DNA of 64,000 nt from CAXBGS01 sp963975425 (GTDB lineage Bacteria; Planctomycetota; Planctomycetia; Pirellulales; Pirellulaceae), in contig CAXBGS010000014.1 in the NCBI GenBank assembly GCA_963975425.1, forward strand, positions 119,931 to 183,930, given 5' to 3'. The position numbers and the translations under genes are program-made. How positions within the stretch are numbered: position 1 is the stretch's first letter; the number at the start of each line of letters is the position of its first letter. The notes beneath the pieces were generated by a model. That model searched no databases, had not been told where the DNA came from, and saw nothing but the letters and a program-made list of their open reading frames with translations. Shown here piece by piece: positions 45,699 through 55,090 of this stretch.

Positions 45699-48635
45699 GT
45701 GAAATCTGTATTCTGTTTTCTCTTTGGGCTGGTTTGTGGCACGTCGGTCGTAAACGGCCAAGATGCGGATTTGCCGCTGCCTGCCGAACATGCCGCGGCG
45801 ACGATGCAGGTTCCGCCCGGGGTCGAGGTGTCAGTCTTTGCGGCCGAGCCTGACGTCAAGCAACCGATCGGGTTTTGCATCGACGATCGCAGTCGACTGT
45901 GGGTGGCCGAAGCTTATCAGTATCCGGTGCACGGAGCCGGCGGCGGTGACCGCATCATCATTCTGGAAGATTCCGATGGTGACGGCAGCCATGACAAACG
46001 CACGGTCTTCTATGACAAATTGAATTACGTCACCGGGATCGAAGTCGGTTTCGGTGGCGCTTGGGTCATGTCACCGCCAAGTTTGTATTTCATTCCCGAT
46101 CGCGACGGTGATGATGTTCCCGATGGCGAGCCGCAAGTTTTGCTGGACGGTTTCGGCAATCACGCGAATGCACACAACTTGGCCAACGGATTTGCATGGG
46201 GACCCGATGGTTGGTTGTACGGAACGCATGGCCGCACAAACTGGTCGATGATCGGAAAGCCGGGGACGCCAGAGGACGATCGAGTTCGCTTTGACGGCGG
46301 CGTCTACCGATACCATCCGGTTCGACACGTGTGGGAACCGTACGCCGACGGCACAACGAATCCTTGGGGAATCGATTGGAACGATTACGGGCACGCATTC
46401 ATCTTTAACTGCGTCAATCCGCATCTCTTTCAGGTGATTCAGGGCGCACACTACGAACCCTGGCGTGGCCGCGATAGCAGTCGTTATGCCTACCAACGCA
46501 TTGAAACGATCGCCGACCATTTGCACTTCACTGGGCTCAGTAACGTTCGCACGGACATTGGCAGTGATCGTGAAGACCATGCCGGCGGAGGTCACGCGCA
46601 CTGTGGGGCGATGGTTTATCTAGGCGATGCATTTCCCGATTCCTATCGCAACACTCTGTTCACCAACAACACGCATGGGCGCCGCATCAATAATGATCTG
46701 CCACGCCGAAGTGGTTCTGGTTATGTCGCATCACACGGCGCCGATCTGATGCGGGCCAAAGACCCTTGGTTCATGGGGGTGACGTTGGATTACGGACCGG
46801 CTGGCGAAATCTATGTCAGCGATTGGTCGGACACCGGCGAATGTCACAGCAAAGAAAACACACGGCGAGAGACCGGACGGATTTATCGTTTGACCTATGG
46901 CACTCACAAGACGCCGCCGGTCGATGTGACGTCCAAGTCGAATCGAGAGCTTGCCGAACTACAGCTTCACAAGAATGACTGGTTCGTGCGTCATGCACGG
47001 CGGTTGCTGCAAGAACGGTCGGCCGCCGGCGACGGGATGCCCGAGGTTAAGGAACGTTTGGCGAATGTTTTTCATCAGCACCCCGATGTGACAAGAAAAT
47101 TGCGAGCTTTATGGGCGCTGAAAGTCATTGATGGAATCGACGATTCCTTTCTGTTGGCGGCGCTCGGCCATGAAAGCGAAGACGTCCGCGCGTGGGCCGT
47201 AACGCTGGCGTGTGAATCCGGCGACCCCTTGCCAATCATTGCCGAGCGATTGGTTCAACTTGCATCTGGCGGCGAATCACCCCTGGTGCGTCTAAGCCTG
47301 GCTAGCGCCCTCCAGCGTTTGACGCCACGATATCGTTGGCCGCTCGCCGAAGCGTTGGCCGGTCGCGCCGAGGATAACCCGGACCAGAACTTGCCCTTGA
47401 TGATCTGGTACGGGATCGAGCCATTGATCGACGATGATCTGTCGCGTTATCTTCGCCTCGCCACAGCCGCGTCGATCTCGCGAGTTCGCATCAATATGTC
47501 TCGCCGCATCGCGTCAAATGATGCAAACAGCGACGGTTTCCAACGCCTTATTGACGCCGTGGGCCAAACTCGCGATCTATCCGCCGTGCGCGACGCGTTG
47601 ACGGGAATTCTCGAGGGAATCGAAGGTAGGCGTCGGTTACCGATCTCACCAAACTGGGCCGAAACCTACCGGCGTCTATCCACGGTCGATGACGAGTCGG
47701 TGCGCGAGATGACCGTTCGTCTTGCCGTTGCGCTAGGTGATCAGGATGCTTTAAACTCGCTCCGCCGACTCTGTCACGATCAGACGGCGGACGTTTTTGA
47801 CCGGAAACGAGCCGTCGATGCGCTCGTCATGAAACGAGTGAAGGGCTTTGACGACGACCTGCTGCGCCTGGTGGCCGATCCTGAGGTTCGAACGGCTGCC
47901 CTTCGCGGACTGGCGGTCTATAGCAGTCCACCGACAGCAGACGTCGTCATCGATCAATACGGATTGATGTCCCCGACGGATAAACAAGTCGCGCTGGATG
48001 TGTTGTCGTCTCGAAAAGACTGGGCCAATCGATTGCTCGATGCCATCGAATCGGGACGCATCGCCGCCGCCGATATGACCGCATACTCGGCCAGGCAAAT
48101 TCGGACTTTCAACGACGCGCCGACAACGGCCAGGCTCGTCCGCGTCTGGGGCGAAGTGCGCGACACGCCCGAGCAACTGAGCGACAAAATCGCGTCAATA
48201 AAAAAGTGGCTAACACCCGATGTGATCGCTCAGGCGGATATCTCCCGCGGAAAGCAACTCTTTACCCAGCACTGTGCCAATTGTCATACGTTTTTTGGTC
48301 TTGGCGGAAAGGTCGGTCCCGACATCACCGGTTCCCAACGAGCGAACCTGGACTACATGTTGGAAAATATCGTTGATCCTAGCGCAAGCGTTTCCAAAGA
48401 CTATCAAATGGAAATCATGCAGCTGGCCGATGGGCGTGTGATCAACGGGTTGATCGAAACCGAAAATGGCGAATCGATCACCATCCAAACCGCTAAGGAA
48501 CGAATCGCTATCCCGACGGAAGAAGTCGAGGCAAGAAAAACGTCAAACGTATCGATCATGCCGACCGGCTTGATCGAGCAACTCAGTGAGACCGAGATAC
48601 GCGATCTGTTCGGCTATCTGCAAGACCCTCACTAG
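45699..48635 (+). CDS. PVC-type membrane-bound dehydrogenase with C-terminal cytochrome c
   Basis: 978 aa from a GTG at 45699 that starts a signal peptide (VKSVFCFLFGLVCGTSVVNGQ); the open frame extends to 45648 inside the previous gene. Residues about 35-410 are a beta-propeller of the glucose/sorbosone dehydrogenase type (SVFAAEPDVKQPIGFCIDDRSRLWVAEAYQYP, HAHCGAMVYLGD, GPAGEIYVSDW). About 430-820 is helical with HEAT-like repeats. The heme domain has CANCH with Cys859 and an axial Met in IMPTGL. This layout is a hallmark of planctomycetes. Substrate unknown. Confidence 0.93.
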   Translation: MKSVFCFLFGLVCGTSVVNGQDADLPLPAEHAAATMQVPPGVEVSVFAAEPDVKQPIGFCIDDRSRLWVAEAYQYPVHGAGGGDRIIILEDSDGDGSHDKRTVFYDKLNYVTGIEVGFGGAWVMSPPSLYFIPDRDGDDVPDGEPQVLLDGFGNHANAHNLANGFAWGPDGWLYGTHGRTNWSMIGKPGTPEDDRVRFDGGVYRYHPVRHVWEPYADGTTNPWGIDWNDYGHAFIFNCVNPHLFQVIQGAHYEPWRGRDSSRYAYQRIETIADHLHFTGLSNVRTDIGSDREDHAGGGHAHCGAMVYLGDAFPDSYRNTLFTNNTHGRRINNDLPRRSGSGYVASHGADLMRAKDPWFMGVTLDYGPAGEIYVSDWSDTGECHSKENTRRETGRIYRLTYGTHKTPPVDVTSKSNRELAELQLHKNDWFVRHARRLLQERSAAGDGMPEVKERLANVFHQHPDVTRKLRALWALKVIDGIDDSFLLAALGHESEDVRAWAVTLACESGDPLPIIAERLVQLASGGESPLVRLSLASALQRLTPRYRWPLAEALAGRAEDNPDQNLPLMIWYGIEPLIDDDLSRYLRLATAASISRVRINMSRRIASNDANSDGFQRLIDAVGQTRDLSAVRDALTGILEGIEGRRRLPISPNWAETYRRLSTVDDESVREMTVRLAVALGDQDALNSLRRLCHDQTADVFDRKRAVDALVMKRVKGFDDDLLRLVADPEVRTAALRGLAVYSSPPTADVVIDQYGLMSPTDKQVALDVLSSRKDWANRLLDAIESGRIAAADMTAYSARQIRTFNDAPTTARLVRVWGEVRDTPEQLSDKIASIKKWLTPDVIAQADISRGKQLFTQHCANCHTFFGLGGKVGPDITGSQRANLDYMLENIVDPSASVSKDYQMEIMQLADGRVINGLIETENGESITIQTAKERIAIPTEEVEARKTSNVSIMPTGLIEQLSETEIRDLFGYLQDPH

Positions 48636-48651
48636 TATTTCACTTGTCGCG

Positions 48652-49044
48652 TTAACCATCGGTCAATACGGGCGTCATCTCGCCGATACTATCGATGGCG
48701 GTTCGTAAATTAAGAAACAGGTCTTTTGATTTGTGGACGTATGCCGCGTTTAGGTCATGGCACCGTTGCTTGGTTTCGAGGTCAGACTTTCCCGTGATGA
48801 AAACTTTCTTGATCGCACAGAACTGCGGATCGGTGGAGAGGTCTCGGCATGCGGTCAGCCCGTTTCCGGTCGGCATATCGACGTCGACCAGCATGCAATC
48901 AAACCTGATTCGGTCAGCTTTGAAAATTGCGGTCAGCCAATTGTTCGCCACCGTCACCGCGTGTCCCCAGGATTCCAATTTGATTCGGATCAGTTCGGTG
49001 AACTCGATATCATCGTCGATGACAAGAAATTGAAGTTGGTTCAT
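48652..49044 (-). CDS. Single-domain response regulator (REC)
   Basis: 130 aa, one CheY-like receiver domain. Acidic pocket IDDD at 10-12, phospho-acceptor Asp54 in MLVDVDMP, Thr84 (FITGKS) and Lys105 (VHKSK). No output domain. Spelt like the gene at 49108 (both have TGKS/TGRK and YVHKS), so the two probably arose by duplication. Converges with the dehydrogenase-cytochrome. Confidence 0.88.
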   Translation of the reverse strand: MNQLQFLVIDDDIEFTELIRIKLESWGHAVTVANNWLTAIFKADRIRFDCMLVDVDMPTGNGLTACRDLSTDPQFCAIKKVFITGKSDLETKQRCHDLNAAYVHKSKDLFLNLRTAIDSIGEMTPVLTDG

Positions 49045-49107
49045 GATTCTATTGGCAATCTAGATTTGAAACGTCAAGCCGAGGTCGAAGCCTCCCGAAG
49101 CCACCGG

Positions 49108-49563
49108 CTACCATGCACAGAATTGTCGAGTTTCGACCGTGTGTTTTTCCGTCTTGTTGGACAACTCTTTTCGAATGATGGGTTCCAGGTTTGACCAAGC
49201 ATCGGGTGACTTGTGCACGTAATGGGCGCCCAGCGATCTGCATCGCTGGATCGTCGCACTATCTTTGCGTCCGGTCAGGATGATCACCGGAATGTGCGAC
49301 ACTCTTTCGTCATGAACAAGCATCTCACATGCCGCCAGACCGCTGCCCGGCATTTCGACGTCCATCATGATCAAGTCGGGAGGCGACATGTCGGCGCAGC
49401 TCAGCGCGGTCAATGCATCTTCGACAGCCACGATGGCGCAATCGAACCCTTCGATTTTGCTGCATCGAAGCGTTAGCAAGGATCGAATGTCTTGGTCGTC
49501 GTCGGCTAGCAGGATGGTTCGCTGTAAAAGCGTGCCACTGATTTGTGTGGTTGTCTGTGACAT
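49108..49563 (-). CDS. Single-domain response regulator (REC)
   Basis: 151 aa receiver domain with short tails. Acidic DDDQD near 21-25, phospho-acceptor Asp68 in IMMDVEMP, Thr97 (ILTGRK) and Lys118 (YVHKSPD). A closely related paralogue of the neighbour at 48652. No output domain. Confidence 0.88.
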   Translation of the reverse strand: MSQTTTQISGTLLQRTILLADDDQDIRSLLTLRCSKIEGFDCAIVAVEDALTALSCADMSPPDLIMMDVEMPGSGLAACEMLVHDERVSHIPVIILTGRKDSATIQRCRSLGAHYVHKSPDAWSNLEPIIRKELSNKTEKHTVETRQFCAW

Positions 49564-49605
49564 GTTCTGTGCTTTCGTAATCTGTTGTCGTTTGATTGGT
49601 GTGAA

Positions 49606-50076
49606 TCAGTCGTTGTCGGTCGCACGATTTCGTGGTGCCAACGTGATGTGTTGACGAATCTCTGACAAAAGACGGTCATGTCGAACAGGTTTTTGGACGA
49701 AACCGGAAACGCCCATGCTTTGCAGTCGGTGGCGCAACTTTTCGCCACCGAGACATGACAAAACGATAATGGGGACGTTTGCCGTGTCCTGATTTCGTTT
49801 GAGTGTCGAGACCAACTCTTCGCCGTCGCCGTGCGGCATCAACCAGTCGGTGATAATGAGATCCGGCTTTTCGCAGATGCTGCTCCAGATGCCCTGCTCT
49901 CCGTTGAATCTGCAAATCAATTCAACTTGGAATCCGCCCATCACCAGCTCGATCGCGTTGACAATTTCAGGATCATCATCGATGCACAAAATGGTTGGCC
50001 GAGACGACCGACGGGTCGTGCTCGACTTACTGTCGCGACGGATTCGGATCGCAGAGTGATTCTTCTTGGTTTTCAT
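49606..50076 (-). CDS. Single-domain response regulator (REC)
   Basis: 156 aa. A 25-residue Arg/Lys/Ser-rich tail precedes the receiver domain: DDD at 33-35, phospho-acceptor Asp77 in IITDWLMP, Ser107 (VLSCLG) and Lys129 (FVQKPV). No output domain, so it may act on a partner by docking. Its upstream region carries an 8-base inverted repeat. Confidence 0.87.
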   Translation of the reverse strand: MKTKKNHSAIRIRRDSKSSTTRRSSRPTILCIDDDPEIVNAIELVMGGFQVELICRFNGEQGIWSSICEKPDLIITDWLMPHGDGEELVSTLKRNQDTANVPIIVLSCLGGEKLRHRLQSMGVSGFVQKPVRHDRLLSEIRQHITLAPRNRATDND

Positions 50077-50647
50077 GGAGAAGTCTTCGTCTTAAAGAAA
50101 AGAAGTAATGAACGCGATTTGCATCCTTCGCATTAAGGATGCGAACGTCCTAGATAAGATTGTTCCCCCCGCAGCGGTTTTTACAGTCGATCGCCGTGCG
50201 AAATCGACGCGAAAACACCGGTCGATTCCGTCACCACTCGCTTGCGTTGCCTCCGTGTTCGGTTCATGGATCCGGCCCCGCCGGCGGTCCGGACGCCACC
50301 ATTGCATGCTGGGGCCCGCCCTTGAAAACACGTCAAACGGCTGATCTCGCTTTCGATGTTCGGTTATTGATGTGTACAATCCAATCGACTGCTCCGGCGA
50401 GCAAAACGATGAAAGATTAAGGATTCTTTAGCGGAAGCGAAAACGGGTGATCTAAGTTGTTTGTGGTTCCGAATGCAGGATTGCGAGGTGCAAACGGAGG
50501 CGTTCGCTCCGCATCGATCCGTTTTTGCGTTTAAAGTACCCACGACGATAGCCCCGTTTTTAAGTGCCGGCGAACCGGCTCGGGCGGAACGATCCGATTC
50601 CGAAAAATAACCGCAACACTTCCCACGACCCGTGAAGTAGGAATCAG
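50077..50647. other. Divergent intergenic region of the signalling island
   Basis: 571 bases between the minus-strand regulators and the FixJ-type gene. No gene is supported. Holds the inverted repeat GCATCCTT (50121-50128) / AAGGATGC (50135-50142), 45-66 bases before the minus-strand regulator start, in a plausible control position. Confidence 0.45.
50121..50142. promoter_or_regulatory. 8-base inverted repeat before a response regulator
   Basis: GCATCCTT, 6-base spacer, AAGGATGC. Sized like a dimer-binding operator. The bound protein is unknown. Confidence 0.3.
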
Positions 50648-51322
50648 ATGGTTGGACCGAATCCTGGCGGTGGCGATGGTGGGAATCCGACGCAACCAGT
50701 TGTCTTTATTGTCGAAGACGACGACGACTACCGCAGCGCCTTGTGTGTGATTGTTTCCGCAGCGGGGTATCACGTGAATGCGTTTGGTTGCCCGCAAAAG
50801 TTCATTGACGCCTACCAACCGTCACAACCGGGATGCTTGGTCCTTGATTTTCAGACCCCTGGATTCGAGGTCGTGGATCTCTATCAAGCACTGGTGGAAA
50901 AAGGCGGATCGCATCCCTTTATCGTTATTTCCGCACATGGAAACGTGCCCAAAGTTGCGCATGTGATGCGGCACGGTGCAATCGACTTTCTGGCCAAACC
51001 AGTTGATCATCGACAGCTTATCCAGCGGATCGGCGAAGCGATTGCAAAGGATGCGGCACGTCGATCTGAATTGGATGAACAGCGAGTCATACGCGATCGG
51101 CTCGGCTTGCTAACGAAGCGAGAATCAGAAGTGTTGCCCTTGGTAGTACAAGGCCTTGCCAGCAAGCAAATCGGCAAACAACTCGACATGGGTACCAATA
51201 CCGTCGACGTACACCGAAGCAACATCTTAAAGAAATTGAATGTTGCCTCATCGGTCGAATTAGTCCGTGTTTTATCGACGCATTCGCTGTTGCCGGTCGC
51301 TTCGGGCGGTGATGCAACCTAA
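50648..51322 (+). CDS. FixJ/NarL-type response regulator
   Basis: 224 aa. Receiver domain at about 17-135 with the phospho-acceptor Asp67 in CLVLDFQTP, Ser95 (ISAHGN) and Lys117 (LAKPVD). C-terminal LuxR-type HTH (LTKRESEVLPLVVQGLASKQIG, VDVHRSNILKKL). This is the only DNA-binding regulator in the island. Its partner kinase is not adjacent in a co-transcribed form; the nearest is the REC-histidine kinase at 51651. Followed by a hairpin. Confidence 0.93.
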   Translation: MVGPNPGGGDGGNPTQPVVFIVEDDDDYRSALCVIVSAAGYHVNAFGCPQKFIDAYQPSQPGCLVLDFQTPGFEVVDLYQALVEKGGSHPFIVISAHGNVPKVAHVMRHGAIDFLAKPVDHRQLIQRIGEAIAKDAARRSELDEQRVIRDRLGLLTKRESEVLPLVVQGLASKQIGKQLDMGTNTVDVHRSNILKKLNVASSVELVRVLSTHSLLPVASGGDAT

Positions 51323-51506
51323 TCGGGTGCCTGTACGAATTGGCACTGGTTTGGGCGGTTCTGTTTGCAAAATTCTGCCGCGATTGTCGGCATCGGCGTC
51401 TAATTTTGTCCTATGTTTCGAATGCTATAGCTCGTATCGCCCTCACTTGACGGCGAAACGGGTCTCTAGCATCAGGGGCAATTCTTTTCGATGGGCAGCG
51501 AATGAT

Positions 51507-51524
51507 CACTGGTGAAAACCAGTG
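51507..51524 (+). terminator. Hairpin with GAAA tetraloop
   Basis: CACTGGT GAAA ACCAGTG, 185 bases after the FixJ-type stop. A stable GNRA loop but no U-tract. Confidence 0.35.
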
Positions 51525-51650
51525 TCTGAATATGTACATGCCAACCGTCTTGGCTGCCCAAAGTGTTGCGAATTACTTCTGCATAAGAGTCACGGCGATT
51601 CTCGTCGTGATGTGATTTGCAACGTCATATGAGCAATAAGGCATGGGCAG

Positions 51651-53216
51651 ATGAATAAAGATCAAGTGCGAGTTCTGCTGATCGAGGACGATTCGACCGA
51701 CCTTGAAATGGTTCGGAGATCGTTACGACGGTCTGGGCTAAGCGTCGATCTCTGCTGGGAACCCACCATGACCGGTGGTATCACCAAGTTGCGGGACGAG
51801 CGATTCGACCTCGTGCTTTCCGACATTTCGCTGCCCGATTCACAGGGGCGTGAAACGGTCGAAAGTATCCGACGCCATGCATCTCACACGCCCATCGTCG
51901 TACTCACCGGTCTCAACGACGGTTGTTTCGAGTCCGAGCTGCTTGGTTGCGGAGCGGAAGATTATCTGCTCAAAGACGAGATAACTCCCAGCGGACTTAA
52001 ACGTGTGATTCGGCACGCAATCCAAAGGCACGAATATAGTTCGCAAATTCATGATCTCTTGTCCGAGGTTCGCACGCAGCGCGACTTGTTGAAAAAGAAG
52101 AACATAAAACTCGCCAAGCTGTTTGACCAAGCCCATGAGTTTGTTGACAACGTTTCGCATGAATTTCGCACGCCACTGACGGTCGTTAAAGAGTATGTGT
52201 CGCTGATCCGAGAAGGACTTGTCGGGGAAGTAAACGATGAGCAGAAGCGTTTGCTGAACGTGGCGGAAGATCGTGCCAATGATTTGAATACCATGGTCGA
52301 CGACATGCTTGATATCAGCAAACTGGAGGCCGGGATGCTTGGCGCATGGCGCAAGAATTGTCGCGTCGATGAGATCACCCAGCACGTACTGGATTCGATC
52401 CAACGAAAAGCGAACATCAAGAATGTGAAGTTGCAGTGGCAGATTGAACCGGGATTGCCTGAGGTATATTGCGATGCCGAAAAAGCCGGACGCGTGATCA
52501 CCAATCTCGCGATTAACGCGATCAAGTTTTGTGGCGATCCAGGCGTTGTGGAAATCGGCGCGGCAGCCAATTTCGATGCCGGAGAGGTTCGTGTTTGGAT
52601 TTCGGACAACGGCCCCGGAATCGACAGCGAAAGTTTGTCGGCAATCTTTCGCCGCTTTCAACAAGTGGGGCAAAGTATCCGCAGCAGTACAAAGGGATTC
52701 GGCCTGGGGCTGAATATCGCCAAAGAACTGGTCGACTTAAATTTCGGTGCGATGGATGTCGAGAGCACGCCGGGTGAAGGCAGCACGTTTTCGTTCACAC
52801 TGCCGCTGGCGGACCCGCTTGAGGTGATGGATCGCTATGTCAATCGACTCAGACGACTTGGTGAAGAAGATACGAGTAAATTCGTGTCGGTCATCGAGGC
52901 TACCATCCCAGTCGATCACGCCATCGGTATCGATGATGATGTCGATGCCTTTTTAAGCTACTGTTTGCGCAAGAACGATCTCGTGTTTCGGCTCGAACCG
53001 CAGCGTTGGATCATCGTGCTTCCGGAACCGCGTTCCGAATTGGATTCGTATTTTGATCGGATTCATAAAGAGCTTTCGGCATGCAACAGAAACCGACCGT
53101 TTGGCATGCTGCCGGATATCGATATGTCACTGGCAGAATGTTGGGGAATTGATGATGACCATCGCGAATACTGCCGCGGCATATTCAACTTGGCTGCATC
53201 ACATTTGATTGCCTGA
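51651..53216 (+). CDS. Hybrid REC-histidine kinase with degenerate C-terminal domain
   Basis: 521 aa. Order: receiver domain 6-125 with Asp58 (VLSDIS), a coiled-coil linker 130-165, HisKA with His170 in VSHEFRTPLTVVKE, and the HATPase domain with N-box NLAINAIKF (282-293), G1 DNGPGI (319-324), and G2 GFGLGLN (349-355). After it an extra 130 residues (about 391-521) end the protein. These include LVFRLEPQRWIIVLPEPRSELDSYFDRIHKEL (read in parts), which in layout recalls a GGDEF domain whose GGDEF motif is lost. An N-terminal receiver means it takes phosphate from another kinase. Confidence 0.92.
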   Translation: MNKDQVRVLLIEDDSTDLEMVRRSLRRSGLSVDLCWEPTMTGGITKLRDERFDLVLSDISLPDSQGRETVESIRRHASHTPIVVLTGLNDGCFESELLGCGAEDYLLKDEITPSGLKRVIRHAIQRHEYSSQIHDLLSEVRTQRDLLKKKNIKLAKLFDQAHEFVDNVSHEFRTPLTVVKEYVSLIREGLVGEVNDEQKRLLNVAEDRANDLNTMVDDMLDISKLEAGMLGAWRKNCRVDEITQHVLDSIQRKANIKNVKLQWQIEPGLPEVYCDAEKAGRVITNLAINAIKFCGDPGVVEIGAAANFDAGEVRVWISDNGPGIDSESLSAIFRRFQQVGQSIRSSTKGFGLGLNIAKELVDLNFGAMDVESTPGEGSTFSFTLPLADPLEVMDRYVNRLRRLGEEDTSKFVSVIEATIPVDHAIGIDDDVDAFLSYCLRKNDLVFRLEPQRWIIVLPEPRSELDSYFDRIHKELSACNRNRPFGMLPDIDMSLAECWGIDDDHREYCRGIFNLAASHLIA

Positions 53217-53336
53217 ATTGATGGGTACGGCCGTCGCCCAATCGCGGACGCGAGCGTTCGCGTGAGAGTAGCGCTCGCGTGAGAGTAACGCGTATGCCCG
53301 AGTTTATAGCTGCGGAACTATCCGAGGGAGTCAAGA

Positions 53337-53780
53337 ATGAAAAAGAGAGTCTTGTTGATCGACGACGATGAAGATATCGTTCGCGGAACCAATTTACGTC
53401 TACGCGCATCGGGTTACGACACCCTTTTCGAAACCGATGGCGAGGCCGGTTATCAATCGGCTGTCCAGACGTTGCCCGATGCAGTCGTGCTGGATGTCCG
53501 CATGTGCAAGAAAAGCGGCCTCGAAGTGCTTGCGGATCTCAAGGGCAACGCGGTAACGCGTGACATTCCAGTGGTGATGCTCTCTGCCAGCCTGATCGAC
53601 CAAACGGCCGCCCTCGATGGCGGCGCGAGATTCTTTTTAAGGAAGCCTTACCAGGGCGAAGAATTGTTGGCCGCCATCGGTACTGCGATCGAGGGTTCGT
53701 CACGATCGGCGACAAAGCTCGGGGCACTAGCCCCGACTATCGCTCGCGGGCAAGACGTGACATTGGCACCGGCACTCTGA
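53337..53780 (+). CDS. Single-domain response regulator (REC)
   Basis: 147 aa. Acidic IDDDEDI at 8-14, phospho-acceptor Asp53 in VVLDVRM, Ser83 (MLSAS) and Lys103 (LRKPY). A short Ala/Leu-rich tail follows. Just downstream of the kinase on the same strand (120-base gap holding a 17-base direct repeat), so it is a plausible partner. No output domain. Confidence 0.87.
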   Translation: MKKRVLLIDDDEDIVRGTNLRLRASGYDTLFETDGEAGYQSAVQTLPDAVVLDVRMCKKSGLEVLADLKGNAVTRDIPVVMLSASLIDQTAALDGGARFFLRKPYQGEELLAAIGTAIEGSSRSATKLGALAPTIARGQDVTLAPAL

Positions 53781-53891
53781 TTTATTTGAAATGCTCTCGG
53801 TGTTGCCGGCAGGGCCCACGCGAACTCGCACGGTTCGCAAGTGAGTATTGAGGCCTGCCGCACTGCAGCGTCACGTCAGTTGTATCGCGGC

Positions 53892-54368
53892 TCACCGGCT
53901 TTCGACCGATTTTCTCCTTCGATACTTATGAAACACGAAGTTCGTTTCATTGCGTGTTTCGGCGACGTGCCAGAGATCCGCATCAAATTTGGGAAAGTAG
54001 ACGTCGCCTTGGTATTCGCCCTTGATCGTGCTCAAGTACATCTCGTCGACGACCGGGATTGCTTGCTCGTACACGAATCCGCCTCCGGCAATAAACACGG
54101 GCGTGCCGAACTTTGCGGCCTCGTCGATCGCGTCGTCAAACGAGGCGGCCGAAGTGGTTCCATCGAATGTGGCACGGCGCGAGAGCACGACGGCATGGGT
54201 GTCCTTGGGCAAGTCTTTCCCAAAGACTTCGTACGTTCTGCGCCCCATGACGACAGTATTTCCATCGACAAAATTCAAGTACTGTTCGTATTCTTCGGGA
54301 ACATTCCAAGGCATCCCGTCGCCACTGCCGATCACGCGATTCTCTGACATCGCGGCTATGATTATCAT
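53892..54368 (-). CDS. folA: Dihydrofolate reductase
   Basis: Reduces dihydrofolate to tetrahydrofolate with NADPH. 158 aa from ATG 54368 (a TTG one codon upstream extends the frame). Motifs: IIAAMSENRVIGSGDGMPWNVPEE with the active-site Trp and an acidic residue, VVMGRRTYEVFG, VVLSR, and PVFIAGGGFVYEQAIPVVDEMYLS. Length is normal (about 160). Thymidylate synthase is not in the window. Confidence 0.93.
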   Translation of the reverse strand: MIIIAAMSENRVIGSGDGMPWNVPEEYEQYLNFVDGNTVVMGRRTYEVFGKDLPKDTHAVVLSRRATFDGTTSAASFDDAIDEAAKFGTPVFIAGGGFVYEQAIPVVDEMYLSTIKGEYQGDVYFPKFDADLWHVAETRNETNFVFHKYRRRKSVESR

Positions 54369-54550
54369 CAATGTTCCATTTCTGTTTTTTAGACGTGTTC
54401 TTATGCGACTCTCTGTTGCACTCGCTTGGCAGCAGTGGGTTTCCGTTTCGCGTTCGTCGGCCGACGCTTTCGTTCGATTGCGGTTTTGACCGACAAAGCA
54501 TTGTCAATGCGATTCGCGATTTTGATTGGGCAATCGATTTTCTACCCGGT

Positions 54551-54799
54551 TCAGCAACGACCGCCTTCGCAGCAAGTTTCACAAATCGTGTGACAGCGAG
54601 CACATTGCAACTTGCCGCGGATTTCGAACAGCGTGCGACCTAAGCAGACCGGGCAAACACCGCTGCCCGCGGCACCGCCGAACCTTTCAATATTGGTTGT
54701 TTGGATTGTTGCTGAGTTGTTCGTCGTCTTGTCTTTGGTAACGTCGGCCGATGTCGGACGAGAAACGGCGTGGCGGGAATCCTTGTCGTGTGTGCTCAT
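54551..54799 (-). CDS. Small zinc-ribbon protein
   Basis: 82 aa from ATG 54799, chosen because the upstream extension (to 55075) has no family pattern. Residues about 45-80 hold CPVCLGR, LQCARCHTICETC: at least five Cys and a His in zinc-ribbon spacing. The N-terminal 40 residues are Ser/Thr/Lys-rich. Role unknown. Divergent from the surface-repeat protein. Confidence 0.65.
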   Translation of the reverse strand: MSTHDKDSRHAVSRPTSADVTKDKTTNNSATIQTTNIERFGGAAGSGVCPVCLGRTLFEIRGKLQCARCHTICETCCEGGRC

Positions 54800-55090
54800 G
54801 CCGCCAAGATAGCAGATAGGCGAGGCCCATGAATGCCCGTCAAGTTCGCATGCGAACTGAAGTTTTAAAACTTCCTGGTGCGTTTCACCTTGCGTTTCAC
54901 TGTGTGTTTTAACAGTCGATTTCAAATGCGGTGTAAGGATTTCAAAATCCTCTGCAGCCATTCTTGTCGACATGCGGTGATTGGCGAGGGAATGCGCACT
55001 TCGCCGATGGGTTATTCCGATTGGCACGATCTCTGCGTCTGGCGACGTCTGTTGATTTATGTTTCTTTCGTGCAAAAAAAGGAAATTGCT

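Noticed and set aside
51840..52673. 277-residue minus-strand frame inside the histidine kinase
   Set aside because: Antisense shadow of a gene with all kinase motifs intact; no motif of its own.
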